A stretch of DNA of 64,000 nt from Aspidiotus rigidus (Eukaryota > Arthropoda > Insecta > Hemiptera > Diaspididae). The stretch's first letter is position 1, and every line of letters starts with the position of its first letter. The stretch is from positions 19,318,501 to 19,382,500 of the forward strand of contig JAVHKY010000025.1 of NCBI GenBank assembly GCA_035079385.1, in the 5' to 3' direction. This document shows positions 22,540-34,331 of this stretch, piece by piece. A program made the position numbers and the translations under genes. Under the pieces are notes generated by a model that did not search any database, was not told the DNA's origin, and worked only from the letters and a program-made list of their open reading frames with translations.

Positions 22540-22830
22540 CATAACCAACTCTGTTTCTCTAGAATCAATATTTATTTTGAGTATTACGACCTTTGATCAA
22601 AAACTTAGATAACAAAACGGAGAATGTTAATATCTTAGAATGTTTTGTACCACATGAAGTACAGAATACAAGCAAACTCGATATAAACCACAGCCCAGAA
22701 ACCGGAAGGAGCGGTTTCACAACGTTGCATTTCAAAATCAGTGGATACACATTTACACATACATGGATGCTTATAGGAAAAACTGAAAAAATTTGAATAT
22801 ATATTGATCTGTATGCAAATAAGACGGGGT
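22540..22830. repeat. ~285-bp dispersed direct repeat (copy at 26196-26475)
   Basis: The segment beginning ataaccaactctgtttctct and ending near gcaaataagacgggg recurs at 26196-26475 in the same orientation with a few substitutions and small indels. The two copies lie just outside the two ends of the MULE-like element. Identity of the repeat is unknown. Confidence 0.85.
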
Positions 22831-22936
22831 TTTTGCAACAAATGAAGAGAATACAAAATGAAGATCAAACGATTTTCTATTTTTTCAGCCCTATTTTAGT
22901 GAAATTGGTGCACTACAAGAGGAGTTACCGGGAATT

Positions 22937-23293
22937 CTACAATCGAGTCTCATATTGTTTTATTGAGTTCGATCCGTAGTCGAATTGACTCCCAGTTAGT
23001 ATAACACTTGAGTCCCAGCAATAATGTAATATCTTTATGTACGTGACAGTTTGGATACGCAGTAGAACAGTAGTAAAGGTATCTAAATTAGGGTGAGCAG
23101 AATAGAAACTCTTATTCAGATGGGAATGAAAAGCTTCACAAGTATTGGTTTTACGGGTTAAACATGTTGAGTATTTCGCCCACATGTGAGGCGGAAACAA
23201 AGCCAAAGATGTTAACAGTGACGTAGGAAAATACCTTAAAATGTTTTTATGCCTGCCTTTTTTGCGACCAACTGAACTCTTACAAATTTTCAC
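22937..23293 (-). pseudogene. MULE-type transposase C-terminal fragment
   Basis: The 118-aa frame contains FPPHMWAKYSTCLTRKTNTC, then EAFHSHLNKSFYSAHPNLDT and IQTVTYIKI. This matches the region after the MULE DDE core in insect MULE/FLYWCH-associated proteins (P-P-x-x-W ... R-x-T-N-x-x-E-x-F-H ... H-P-N ... Q-T-x-T-Y). The catalytic core upstream is missing; the LINE insertion begins about 55 bp upstream of the frame's start. It is a remnant, not a working transposase. Confidence 0.65.
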
Positions 23294-23349
23294 CGATCAT
23301 TTAAAACCTACGGCTCCTCGCCGTACCTCTCGAATACATTTTTCTTCAT

Positions 23350-25820
23350 TTTTTTTTTTTTTATAAGTTATTTTACCAGCTTTGAAGCTGCTCTAGGTCT
23401 ATTAGCTTGACAAAGGTTTATTGAAAAGACGGATACTATCATATGGTTAAATGAGGGGGAAGATGTCGGATGCGGTAAGATATTGTATTGGTTGATCTGT
23501 AAGTGTAGTGTCGTTATTTGTTAATGCCTCTTTTCTGGAATGAGGAATATTGTGAGTGTTTCGTAAGGTTGTTAGTTCGGGGCATGTAAGATTGTGATTA
23601 ACGTCAATTTTGTCGAGGTGGCATTTGTGGCATTCTGGTGGTTCAGTGTTATTCAAAAAAAGAGATGAGTGAGTGAGTCGTGTATGTCCAATTCTGAGGT
23701 GTATAAGGACGGAAGTTTCTTTTCTTGATGGTCTGTTGGGAGTGTTTTGTAGGGGATCGATTTTGATGGGGAGAAGTTTGTTATTAGTTTGGTTAGACCA
23801 GAATAGGGACCATTTTTTGAGTATATGGACGCGATAGTTATTTTTAATATCGGATGATGGAATTTGCCATTTGAGTGTTATTTTGTTGAAATGTGTTGAC
23901 TGTTTTGCTGCGTTGTCTACTCTATCACTTTCCGATAGTCCGATGTGCGCAGGGATCCAGATTAGTGTGACAGATGATAAGGTTTGTGTTATTGTGTGAA
24001 TGATGGTGTGGATTCGTTGAATAATTGGATTGTTCGAAAAAACGTTTTGTATACCCAAAAAGGACGACAGTGAATCAGTGACTATAAGGTATATTGATTG
24101 TTCTGCGTGAGAGTAGATATTTCTTGTAGACATCTGAGGATAGCGAAGAGTTCGGCTGTGAAGACAGATGCACTGTCACAGATGCTGAATTTGAATATTG
24201 AACGGTCGATCGAAAAGGCAAAGCCGGTCTTGTTGCTGAGTCGTGAGCTGTCAGTGAAGCAGTGGATGTGTGATTGGTAATTGTTTAAGAGGTTTTGTGT
24301 TTCTTGTTTGAGTGTATTTTTTGGGGTATATGAGGGAAATTTAGTAAGTTCGTCGTTGAAATGGGGTGAATTTAGTGCCCATGGTGGAGTGGAGTTGAAG
24401 ATGGGAAGTAGAGGGTTAAATACAAATTTTCGTTCGTGTACGCGTTGTAAGTTAAGTTTGATATGTTTAGTAGATTTATGGGAGAATTTTTGATAGATGG
24501 TAGGAAGAAAAAAGTGGTCAAATGTGGGAGAATTTTTATTATCAGATATATTAGCTGAAAATGAGTTTGTTAGGATCTGTCGGCGGTATTCCAGAGGGGG
24601 TTCGCCTGCCTCAGCACATAGGCTGAGGCTAGGGCTAGTTCTGAAAGCGCCTAGGACTAGGCGAAGTGACGCGTTTTGAATTGAGTTTAATGTGGAAAGG
24701 ATAGATTTCTTGGCTGGTCCATAGATTGGGGCTCCATAATCCAGCTGGGATCGGATGAGGCTTCTGTATAGTTGCAAAAGAATTTTGTTATTGCATCCTG
24801 TGCTGGGATGTGTGAGGTATTTGAGGACGTTGAGTGTACGATTGCATTTGACTTTGAGGTATTTTATGTGTGGTGGCCACGTCTGAGTCTGGTCGAAATT
24901 TACGCCAAGGAATTTAGTACTGTTTTTGGTGTGGATTGTGTTCCTGTTTAATTTGAGTGGGGGGGGGGGAATAATTGGTATAGGTTTTCTGTGTCGGAAT
25001 ATGATTAGGTGTGTCTTATTCACCGAGAAACGGAAGCTGTTTTTGGATGTCTATTGAGTTAGGTTATCGAGGTTTTCCTGAAGTAGACGGTGTGCTCGGC
25101 TGGGTAAGTCAGACTTGATAGATATGCTGTAGTCGTCTGCGTAGAGTCCTTGGGTTAAAGGGGAATTGTATGTTTTTAGTTATATCATTTATGGCGACCA
25201 TGAAGAGGAAGACGCTGAATACCGATCCTCGCGGGACACCGTTTTGTATAGTGTGGGGGGATGAGGTCTTATCTTGGATTCTTACTGTTATGAATCTGTT
25301 TTCGAGGAATGTTTTGAGGATGTTAGGGAGGTTGCCACGTAGACCGTGGTCGAATAATTTTTTATTAATGAGATGTCTCCAGACTCGGGGGAAAGCTTGT
25401 TCGAGGTCGAAGAAGACTGTGTATAGGCTAGATTTAGATAGGCTTGCGTCTTGTATGCAGTATTGTAAGTCAGCTAGGGCATGTTGGGTGCTTCTTTTCT
25501 TACGTGAGCCGAACTGATATTCAGAGATGAGGTTATTATAGATTCGAGGTACCATATAAGTCTTTTGTTAAGAATTTTTTCGAATATTTTTCCGAGTACA
25601 CTTGTTAGAGCTATAGGGCGGTAGGAGGAGGGCAAAAATGGGTCTGATCCTGGTTTAAGTAGTGGGATGATGATGGCTAGTTTCCACTGCTGGTTGGTTG
25701 TATAATTTAAGGAGACAGTTTATGGAATTTTCGTGTAGGTTTTTGAGCATGAATGGATGTATTCTGTCAGGACCTGGTGATGAATTTTTTATGTCTGCTC
25801 TGATAATGTTCATTTTTCAA
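23350..25820 (-). mobile_element. 5'-truncated LINE, I-like (RT + RNase H), broken
   Basis: On the minus strand the order is RT fingers (SPGPDRIHPFML near 25790; EYQFGSRKKRSTQHAL), FDLEQAFPRVW, GVPRGSVFSV and LYADDYSIS (25130-25160). Then come the thumb (24082-25023, with RSQLDYGAPIYGPAKK) and RNase H (FTDSSRLSNKTGFAFS; LIVTDSLSSF; IWIPAHIGLSESDRVDNAAK). A zinc-binding tail PECHKCHLDKIDVNHNLTC follows. The + strand T-run at 23349-23362 is its poly(A) tail. The N-terminal endonuclease is absent (5' truncation near 25820). Frameshifts near 25150, 25600 and 24110 and a stop near 25040 break it. RT plus RNase H places it in the I/R1/LOA group; the exact clade is not certain. Confidence 0.88.
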
Positions 25821-26116
25821 AGACTTTTTTACCTTTAAATTCTAACATTTTGATTAGTTCTGTTTGTACACATAACTAAGATGCATTATATTCATTTTTT
25901 CTTCGCCTTAGTACACAATTACTTGGCTACATTTCTTCATTTTTTCATGCAAAATATTCGGGAGGGACTCAATTCACCTACAGCATCGAGCTCATGATAA
26001 TTTTAGGTGGGACTCAATTCGGATGTGGATTTTAAGTGGACCGGACTCAATTAAACAATATGGGACTCAATTGTAGTCTGGCCGAGTTATCATCGTTTGA
26101 AAATAAAAAATCACAG

Positions 26117-26190
26117 AAGGAGATTAAAGAGGACGTAGAAGCAGCTTTGTAGAATGGGGAGTGCGTTGAATTCACCGGGCAAAAAGAAGA
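26117..26190. repeat. ~75-bp direct repeat (copy at 26968-27048)
   Basis: The segment ggagattaaagaggacgtag through tcaccgggcaaaaag recurs at 26968-27048 with few differences. Function is unknown; nothing coding is seen in 26480-27340. Confidence 0.75.
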
Positions 26191-27344
26191 TTATAACCAA
26201 CTTTGTTTCTCTAGAATCAATAATTATTTATTTTGAGTATTACGACCTTTGATCAAAAACTTAGATAACAAAATGGAGAATGTTAATATCTTAGAATGTG
26301 TTGTATCACACAAAGTACAGAATACAAGCAAACTCGACGGCCCGGAAACCTGAAGGAGCGGTTTCACAACGTTGCATTTCAAAATCAGTGGATACAGATT
26401 TGCATAGACGCTTATAGGAAAAACTGAAAAAATTTAAATATATTTTGATTTGTATGCAAATAAGACGGGGCTTGGAGAAAGTATGGTTCTGCAAGATAAT
26501 CTAGGAAGGCGGAAGCGGCTTCCAGGATGACGCCTCACACTGCACTGCAACTCTATTTTATAGATGAAATGACAAAGGACGACAATAATTATTACGACAA
26601 AAACGTTTATCATCAGACTTCTTCTTCACAAAAAACAAAATGGGACTTGTATTAATAAGGTAAGTTGAGTCGTGAATGACACCTTATTGCTTTAACCCAT
26701 CAATTTGCTCTTTTATCAACACTCTATCAGCCTGTGAGAGTCGATAAGGTGATATACCACAGGCTCAGAATCGATCATCTGAACCCAAGACTTGACTCGC
26801 TCAATGAAGTTGCAAAACGATTACAGTACTCAAAAAAATTGCTATAGGAATCTTCTTTTCCAAGAAAAACATTGAAGCATGGGTGTGTCTCACTTCTCGT
26901 TCCAATAGATTATACTGATCCGCTGGATAAGTGGTGGCTCTCTTTGTCTTCTTCCTTTTACAACACAGTAGGAGATTGAAGAGGACACGTAGAAGCAGCT
27001 TGGTATAATGAGGAGTGCGTTGAACTCACCGGGCAAAAAGGAGATTCGTTGACCGCGGACCACGGCAGTCTCAAACGTACCTTCTGGAGCTTGCGGCAGT
27101 TTCAGAAGATGCGGCAAGCCGGCTCTCAGACAATGAGGTACCCACAACAGCAGTTAGTTGTAGACGAGATAGTATCCAAGGGGAGCATAATGGCTTCGAG
27201 TACACCAGTTCGTAGCCGCACGAGAGACATCTTCGAGAATATAGATTTTGCCATGAGTTGCGCATTGGATTTACCCTTCTACTTTACTCGAGTACCGGTA
27301 TAACTATAGTTTTACCAGAAAGCTATCATTATTCCATTTTTTAC

Positions 27345-27500
27345 TAGTTAATTCTAGTTTTCACGAGTAAAAAACTAGTTTTAACCGAAATTATTTCAGT
27401 TCAAACTAGTTCCAGCGTTGAGGGCCCCACCTTATTGTAGAATTCACTAGTTAGAACTAGTTGTGACTGAAATCATTTTCGGAAACTAGTTTTGACCTGT
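27345..27500. repeat. Imperfect inverted repeat rich in ACTAGTT
   Basis: aaaactagttttaaccgaaa at the left pairs imperfectly with ttttcggaaactagttttg at the right, around an inner actagttccagc / gaactagt pair. The arms are about 45 bp with mismatches. It is a MITE-like or degenerate palindromic sequence with no coding content. Confidence 0.6.
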
Positions 27501-27527
27501 GAATTCTAGAAGTTACTGATTTATACG

Positions 27528-27614
27528 TAATTGAAGACTTTTCTGTCGAAAGGGCGTCTATCCCATAAGAAATATATTGAGAGGACGCCCATTTGACAGA
27601 AATGTCCTCAATTA
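27528..27614. repeat. Short hairpin element (relative of 12852-12909)
   Basis: The arm taattgaagacttttctgtc continues into gaaagggcgtc and is mirrored at the right with about five mismatches over 31 bp. The loop ctatcccataagaaatata is the complement of the loop in the 12852-12909 hairpin. Confidence 0.65.
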
Positions 27615-28065
27615 TGAATCAGAGCAAACAAAATAATTATACAACATTGTAAAAATTTGTTCGTTCTGAGAAGATTCATTCCTCTCAATCGTCTTTCTGA
27701 CTTACAGCCATTGTGTCTCTTCTTGTTCTCTCTTCTTTTCTAGGTTTTCTTTTCCTCGCTGCTCCTTCTCAATCAAAATTTACTCCTTTCGATGATGGTT
27801 CATTTATAAACTTACAGTGAAAAAAGATATATTATTCATTTTTATTCTTTTAATTCATGGGTGCATGGCCGGCAAAAATTGTGTAGCAAGCTCGCACCTG
27901 CTACACATGGGAAGTTTCATGTGTAGCAATATAAATATATCAGATATGTTGAAAAATTTTTTTGCTATATATGGGGAAAATTTAATTTGCCGGCCACGCA
28001 TGTGTGCTGTGAAATTTGCGATTGTACCTTATAGAAATTGATATTCCGGAGAATGAAGCATCATA

Positions 28066-28964
28066 AGCGCGATTATTCACCGCCTATTGATTTTGTTCAC
28101 AATCATAATCCTCCAAACGCAGGGCGGATACTCGGAGTAAGAGTGATGCCGCGGGACTTTGAAATATTTTTGTACTTCTTGTACTTGGAATTATTTCAAC
28201 TGTTGGACTTAGAATTATTTTCCAACTGTTGGACTTTGACATATTTTCATACTTCTTGGACTTGTGAAATTTTTCATTTTTGATTGTCTCCCACAGTTGA
28301 AAATATTACAAAGTCCAAGAATTGAAAATGAAAAATTTTACAAGTCCAAGAAGTATGAAAATATTTCAAAGTCCAACAATTGAAAAATAATTCTAAGTCC
28401 AACAGTTGAAAATATTTCCAAGTCCAAGAATTGAAAATGAAAAATTTTACAAGTCCAACAGTTGAAATAATTCTAAGTCCAACACTTGAAAATATTTCAA
28501 AGTCCAACAATTGAAAAATAATTCTAAGTCCAACAGTTGAAAATATTTTCAAGTCCAAGAATTGAAAATGAAAAATTTTACAAGTCCAAAAAGTACAAAA
28601 ATATTTCGAAGTCCCACAATTCGAAAATAATTTCAAGTCCAACAGTTAAAAATATTTCAAAGTCCAACAATTGAAAAATAATTCTAAGTCCAACAGCTGA
28701 AAATATTTCCATGTCCAAGAATTGAAAATGAAAAATTTTACAAGTCCAACAGTTGAAATAATTCTAAGTCCAACACTTGAAAATATTTCAAAGTCCAACA
28801 GCTGAAAATATTTCCAAGTCCAAGAATTGAAAATGAAAAATTTTACAAGTCCAAAAAGTAAAAAAATATTTCGAAGTCCCGCGGCATCACTTTTACTCCG
28901 AGTATCCGCCATGCGTTTGGAGGATTATGATTGTGAACGAAATCGATACGCCGTGAATAATCGC
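28066..28964. mobile_element. Foldback element built of short AAGTCC repeats
   Basis: The outer arms (gcgattattcac inwards, about 110 bp, 28066-28180 and 28850-28964) are inverted copies containing ggcggatactcggagtaa. Inside, a short left array in one orientation meets a longer right array (28297-28880) in the other. Units of 24-31 bp are of the type aagtccaacagttgaaaata and aagtccaagaattgaaaatg. The long frames on the minus strand come from these repeats and are not genes. The element ends 231 bp before the MFS start codon. Confidence 0.85.
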
Positions 28965-29195
28965 ATCATAAGCTCTCTTTTATGTAATTTGGGAACCAAT
29001 AATTTCTGTGTTTTGTCGCAAAAGAAGAATCAAAACAAAATAAATCGAGGTGATAAGGCTTTTATTTGGAGCGCAGATCCAATATCCATTTCTAGATACT
29101 TTATAGAGTTCCAAAATCATACTAGATTATGCGTTTTTTCGACGTTTTTACTTGGAAATATTTTTTGGCCAACCTCCGGACATCAGGTTCTGAAA

Positions 29196-32100
29196 ATGGA
29201 TGACAAAGGAATCAGTTTCGATGCTGCCTTGGAAAAATTGGGTAATGTATCCCGTCTTCCTAATATTCAACACCTATAGCGTTTGATTTCTATTATTCTA
29301 ATCTTTCACAGGAGGCTTTGGTAAATTCCATTTCCTATTCTTATTGTATTTATTGCCGAGCAGTTTAACCGGAGTATTGATAGTAAATACGCTCACATAC
29401 ACGATGCCGTCTGTCGCCTGCGATTTCAAAATACCGAAATTTCGTCAAGGCTTCTTATTCAGCTCTACTTACTTCGGTCTGGTATTTTTGAAGCTTCATT
29501 TTGAAACACGTGAGAAAATTCACGTTCCTTTTTTTTTTCTCTCGCAGGAATGATAATTGGTGGCTTAATATGGGGTGCGATGAGCGACATTATTGGTAGA
29601 AGAAGAACTTTACTAATAGTACTTTTCTTCTCTGCGTTTTCTGAGATGTTGAATATTTTTACTTTCGATTATTGGGGACTGTTTTATGCAAGACTTTGCT
29701 CCGGATTTATGTGCGTGCCTCGAATCAAATTTGAATGGGTCTCTCTGCTCCAGAAATGATTTTAATTTTGTCGAAGTTTTCTTTACAGGGGTTCCGGTAT
29801 TCTAACCACGTACTACACCTATTCGAGTGAATTTATTCGAGCCAGCGATAAGTACAAGGTTACCATGGGTGTGGGTATGCTCACTGCAATGGGATTTTTT
29901 GTCCAAGCGTGTAAGTACATTATTTCATAAAATTATTCATATTGTAAACAAGTAAGGTAGGAAATCACGACCAAGTAGGTGATGAAGTATGTGGGCATCT
30001 GGTTTGATTCAAAGCTGAGCTTCAGGCACTATTTTTTTACGGCAGCGAAAAAGGAGGTTAGCCGCCTGATGAGAAATCTAGGTGGGACGAGGGGAGCAAG
30101 AAGAAGGAAAGAAGGATGATGATGAGTACCGTATTGTTGATCCGTTATATGAGGAAGGTCACCTCCTCTCCTTCTTTGCCTAGCATGGTATAGGCTGTAG
30201 TATACGATAATAAGACTACATGAAACCCTTTACAAAAATTTTCCAAACTCCAAAGTCAAAGGGTACCGGCATAGCAGACCCTCGGACAACTTTCAAGGAT
30301 AAATTCGTCCCCCTTCCCAACCAACCTGAAGATATATTTCTTCATGTTCTGTGGACAAAGATTTGGTATTTTAGGCTTCATAATATGTAGATTGTCCATC
30401 AAGTCCATTGCCCCCACCTGTTGATGACGCATAAATGATTTCAAAGTTCCGAACCCGTTTCATCTCCTAGGTTATCTAGCGTTTAGGTCAAACTCATGAT
30501 TAGTCATCAATGTTTATCTCTATATTAAAATTCCAACTTCTAAAGCAGATGCATTACGTTTTTCAAGAAACGAGAGGAGTATATGACTTGTCGCCTCCGC
30601 AGCCTTGAAATATTCCCTCTTTCAACACACCTCATGACTTTGCTGGCGTCTGCACAGGCGCGTGGGCATACAGGGTACAGCTACGCACACCTTTCAGGAT
30701 AAACCTAAATGAAAAAACCATCGCTGATGGTGGTGACCTAGAAGAAACCCCATGATGTCGACTTGACATCGAGCCTCTGATCTGTACTTGACCTATATAA
30801 ACACTACTCTGATGACATCATGGGCTGGAAATTATTACAATATGCAATTCTAAAGGATCTACCATGGGCTTCAATGGTAAGAGGGGAGTAATGGTAGTGA
30901 CCTAAATTACAATCCAACCCCTCCAGTGAGCTCAATGATCATGATTCCGATCCGTATTGACCATGCCCTACAAAAAGACTACCTTGATGACGTCATAAAC
31001 TGGGTATTAAGTATTACTATATTATGCCACTTTAAGTGGTATGAGAAAGGTATTTGAAAAGAGGTTTCTCAATTGAGGCAGTAAAAGATCATGAAATGCG
31101 AAGAGAAACGTATAAATTTCTTCTGCTCCTTCCCAGTGAGCTATTTTCTTATCCCCCTCTAGACTTCTCTGGCTACATTTCTGATGCAAAATTTTCCGGT
31201 AGAAATAATGCGAAAAGAGAGCCAGATTCGAGAGAGAATTTTCTTATAAATAAATACTGTTTTTATTTACTCGATTCTACAATGAAGTGTACGTACCTAT
31301 TGAAGAAATCCACCTTTTCGAAATTCACACATGGAGATAACTGACCTGATTAAATGAACGTCTCTTTATCTGTTACAGTGATTGCTCTATTCACGCTTCC
31401 ACTTTATGAGAAATACGAAATTATTCCAAACGTGTTGGTATTGAATAATTGGAAATTATTTCAACTAGTTTGTGCTCTTTTTCCTACCGTAGCATTTTTC
31501 TTGTTCTTGTTTACGCTTCCTGAATCACCAGCATTTCTACTGCGTAACGGTCGTGAGAAAGAAGCTTTAGATGTACTGCGAATCATTTATGCAAAAAATA
31601 CAAATAAGCCAAAGGAAACGTTTGATGTAAGATTTGTTATTATTTCTAAATCAAAACTTCGATTAAATCAATCAGGGGCATTTTGAAAGGGGCGTTAGGA
31701 AGGTGACTATCCGATGAAATTAAGTAGCTTGCATTATCCCCCTCCCCGCCCTATTAAGAAGTCTCGGTGCACTCCTGAAATAAATTATTTTGATTTAACT
31801 ATTATTTTTAGATCGCAATCGATCCTCGGTATTTTTATTCTGAATTTTTCATCTAAATTATATGTCCTTTTAGGTTAAGAAACTGTATATTGAAGAAGAT
31901 GTTCATCAAATGTCTGAAGTTAAACCATCATTTAGGTACAGACTGAATTTATTATTCAGCTATCCATATTTGACTCCTGTAATTTTGATGGTATTGTGTG
32001 ACACTATCACAATGGGAACGTAAGTAATAAATAGAAATACCGGTATACTTAAATTATAATTTCAAAATATAAAGTAGGTACCTATCTTAATGTAGATAAA

Positions 32101-32557
32101 AGAAGATTGACTTCATTTTACATTGTTGTCTGTAGATATGCCGGAGTTCGACCTTATCTGTCAACATTAATAATAACTTCTTTAGGTGCTGGTCAGAAGA
32201 AGGGCATAAATATGACAAACAGTCAGAATCAACCTCTTTGTGAGCTATTTAAAACCCAAGTGATCTTCACAAAAAAAGTAGATTGCAGTTTGGGCAATGT
32301 TAGGATACTCAAATAGAATGAATATAATTTTCTAATTAGTAATAATTCATCAGTGTATTGTTTTTGTTCTCTCTTTTGCAGGTCAATTTCAGCTCTGAAA
32401 TTTATATAACCGTAGCGATTGTTGGTTTCTTTATATGCACCTCATTCCTTCCAATGATTGCGTTTGTTAGAAAATTTGGAGACACAATTTCCTTTGGTAA
32501 CTAAGTGACCTACAAATTTATAAATGAATCAACTTAGATTTGTCTTTTGAAAATGTG

Positions 32558-32588
<31 letters not shown>

Positions 32589-33449
32589 GTTTAGCTGTGT
32601 TGCACTGTGTTGGAGCTGCATGTGTCTCTGTAATGCCTTTTGCTCGAGCCTATGTTACAGTCATTCTTCTCGCTATGTATGCAGTATGCATGCAGAACTG
32701 TTTAACTCTTTGCGTTACATTGATTGTTGGAAGAGTACCAACAATTGTCAGGTGAGCTATAGGTACCTACCTAAAAAATTTGGCGGGGGAAAAGCAAGTA
32801 TTTAATAAGTTATAATGAAATCCCCTTAAACGTTCAAACAATTGTGCATAAGAAAGAGTTTTTCTCAGTTCAATTTAGTATTCATGAAAACAATTTTTTG
32901 ACTTTTTAGTAATCTATTGTTGGAAGCTCAAGGGAAATTTTTTTTTGTAAAATGTGATTTTTTGAAAAATTAGTAAATTATTATAATTTTCTGAAAATAT
33001 TGTGTATCTGTCAATTTAGAGGTGTAACTATCAGCTTACTCTTGTTTGGTGGCAGACTTGGAGTTACTGTTGGTGATATGATTTTACCAGTGATGAGTGA
33101 ATTTTCATGTCCAGTTGCTTTTTGGTCAATTGGAATTTTGAATTTGAGTGAGTAAAATTACAGATAGAATTTTCTGCAATCTTAGGTAAATGTTTAAATG
33201 TTCTGCTCAACTTGTAAACTGCTCTTTCAGTGGATTTACTCAAATATTTGGTGCAGCAAACCAATCTGAGCCTATATTCGTGTTTTTTATTGAGCTACCT
33301 ATTTCTATAAGTTGAATTGGATTTGAATAATTTCAGTGGCTCTTCCATTGATACTGCTTTACACATTGGTGCTTCAAAATAGTGGGTTGGATGGACTCTC
33401 TGAACCTCATCGTCAGGAAGAAAAATCACCAGCAAATACATTAAATTAG
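29196..33449 (+). CDS. MFS transporter, synaptic vesicle glycoprotein 2 (SV2)-like
   Basis: Coding exons: 29196-29241, 29312-29476, 29548-29710, 29789-29910, 31379-31626, 31874-32019, 32136-32259, 32382-32496, 32595-32751, 33020-33147 and 33337-33449. All introns are GT-AG, and phases join to a 508-aa protein. The start MDDKGISFDAALEKLG resembles insect SV2-like proteins. The MFS loop motif GAMSDIIGRRRTLL follows TM2, and PESPAFLLRNGREKEALDVL is the typical central segment between the two six-helix halves. It is expected to be a 12-TM plasma- or vesicle-membrane transporter; the substrate cannot be told. It lacks the large luminal domain of vertebrate SV2. Intron 4 (1.47 kb) holds LINE debris and a tandem duplication. 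A likely polyadenylation signal AATAAA is at 33702. A foldback element lies just upstream. Confidence 0.9.
29970..30130 (+). pseudogene. LINE RT fragment in MFS intron 4
   Basis: The frame reads MKYVGIWFDSKLSFRHYFFT, then AAKKEVSRLMRNLGG and ARRRKE. This is the RT thumb segment typical of R1/LOA-like non-LTR elements (K-Y-L-G-V-W-x-D ... L-S-F). It is only about 160 bp and clearly truncated. Confidence 0.65.
30727..31040. repeat. Diverged ~165-bp tandem duplication in MFS intron 4
   Basis: Two similar segments follow each other (about 30727-30880 and 30893-31040). Each contains tggtagtgacct or tggtggtgacct, a gatccgtattgacc-like stretch, gatgacatcat / gatgacgtcat and a tattactatatt-like end. 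No coding sense is seen. Confidence 0.55.
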
Positions 33450-33701
33450 CATAAATTCCACCTAGTCATGAAGATAGTCTATGTCATCTTCTGAAAATAT
33501 AAAGTAGATACCACTAAATGAAAACTATGTATTGTGAGAATGTGTCATTTGTGTATGATTAACGCTCGATAGAATGGGGGCTTTCAGCGACGATGATTTT
33601 ATTCTCTGTCCTTCTCATACTTGGAAGAAAGTAAATCTTAATTATACTACCTTATTTTGTTTTACTACAATAATTAATTTATTATTTGTCATTGACTAGC
33701 A

Positions 33702-33707
33702 AATAAA
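33702..33707 (+). terminator. Polyadenylation signal AATAAA for the MFS gene
   Basis: A canonical AATAAA lies 253 bp after the MFS stop codon, followed by a T-rich stretch (atattttgtgtt). Confidence 0.6.
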
Positions 33708-33709
33708 GT

Positions 33710-34331
33710 CTTACATATTTTGTGTTCCTAATTCCTTGATCAATTTGGGTAAACATAGACTACTAGAATCAAAAGGTTTATACTGCACACAAAATTTTAT
33801 TTCTTTCGACGTTTTTCCAGACTTTATGAAGAATAGAACGATTTTTGTATGGGAAAAGCCTTCAATTCCTTTTGTTTGTGTTTATCATTTATCTCTTCTT
33901 GCACGTACAAAAAACTTTTCAATTTTAAATACCTATCTATTTGATAATATTTTTAAACATTAATATTGCATGTTCTTCACTATTTTGTTCATTCTACTGC
34001 AGAATCTCGTTAATATTTCTATTCAGATGAAACTCTCTTGGCGTCATCATTTTGTTATGCACCATCCATTTGGTTGTGACGAAAACGAAAATTTTGATTG
34101 GCTCTCTTCTGTAGTCTCTAGTGAGGTGGTACACTTTGTCAATCATGGATCACGTGATCCCGCAAAGTTGATGATAAAATATCGAGAATTAAATTGATAA
34201 ACGGAAGGATAGGTCACCAGTTTTGTGTGTGATCTTCCTCCTTAGAATTAGAAATCTTCGTTTCTCTTTCTGAAGGAATTTTATGAACGTCAAATAATGT
34301 TTTAAAACAGCCATTACATCCATTCGTTACC
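33710..34331. other. Spacer between MFS and NDUFS2; presumed NDUFS2 promoter
   Basis: No gene is seen. The frames at 33736-33963 and 33970-34197 show no motif. The NDUFS2 5' UTR and promoter should lie near the right end, but I see no distinctive element. Confidence 0.4.

Larger units (their letters stand above)
22937..26076 (-). mobile_element. MULE-like TIR element, split by a LINE
   Basis: The left end (ctacaatcgagtctcatatt) and the complement of the right end (ctacaattgagtcccatatt) match over about 55-65 bp and contain repeated attgagtcc motifs. Just inside the left end lies a MULE-type transposase fragment. The LINE at 23350-25820 sits in the middle, so the element itself is only about 670 bp without it. 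No clear target duplication was found. Confidence 0.65.

Noticed and set aside
25170..25517. 115-codon + strand frame
   Set aside because: It is antisense to the LINE reverse transcriptase, which shows clear RT motifs in order.
28274..28912. Minus-strand frames (122 and 88 codons) with FHFQFLDL-like repeats
   Set aside because: They are translations of the foldback element's AAGTCC repeats, with irregular unit length and no gene context.
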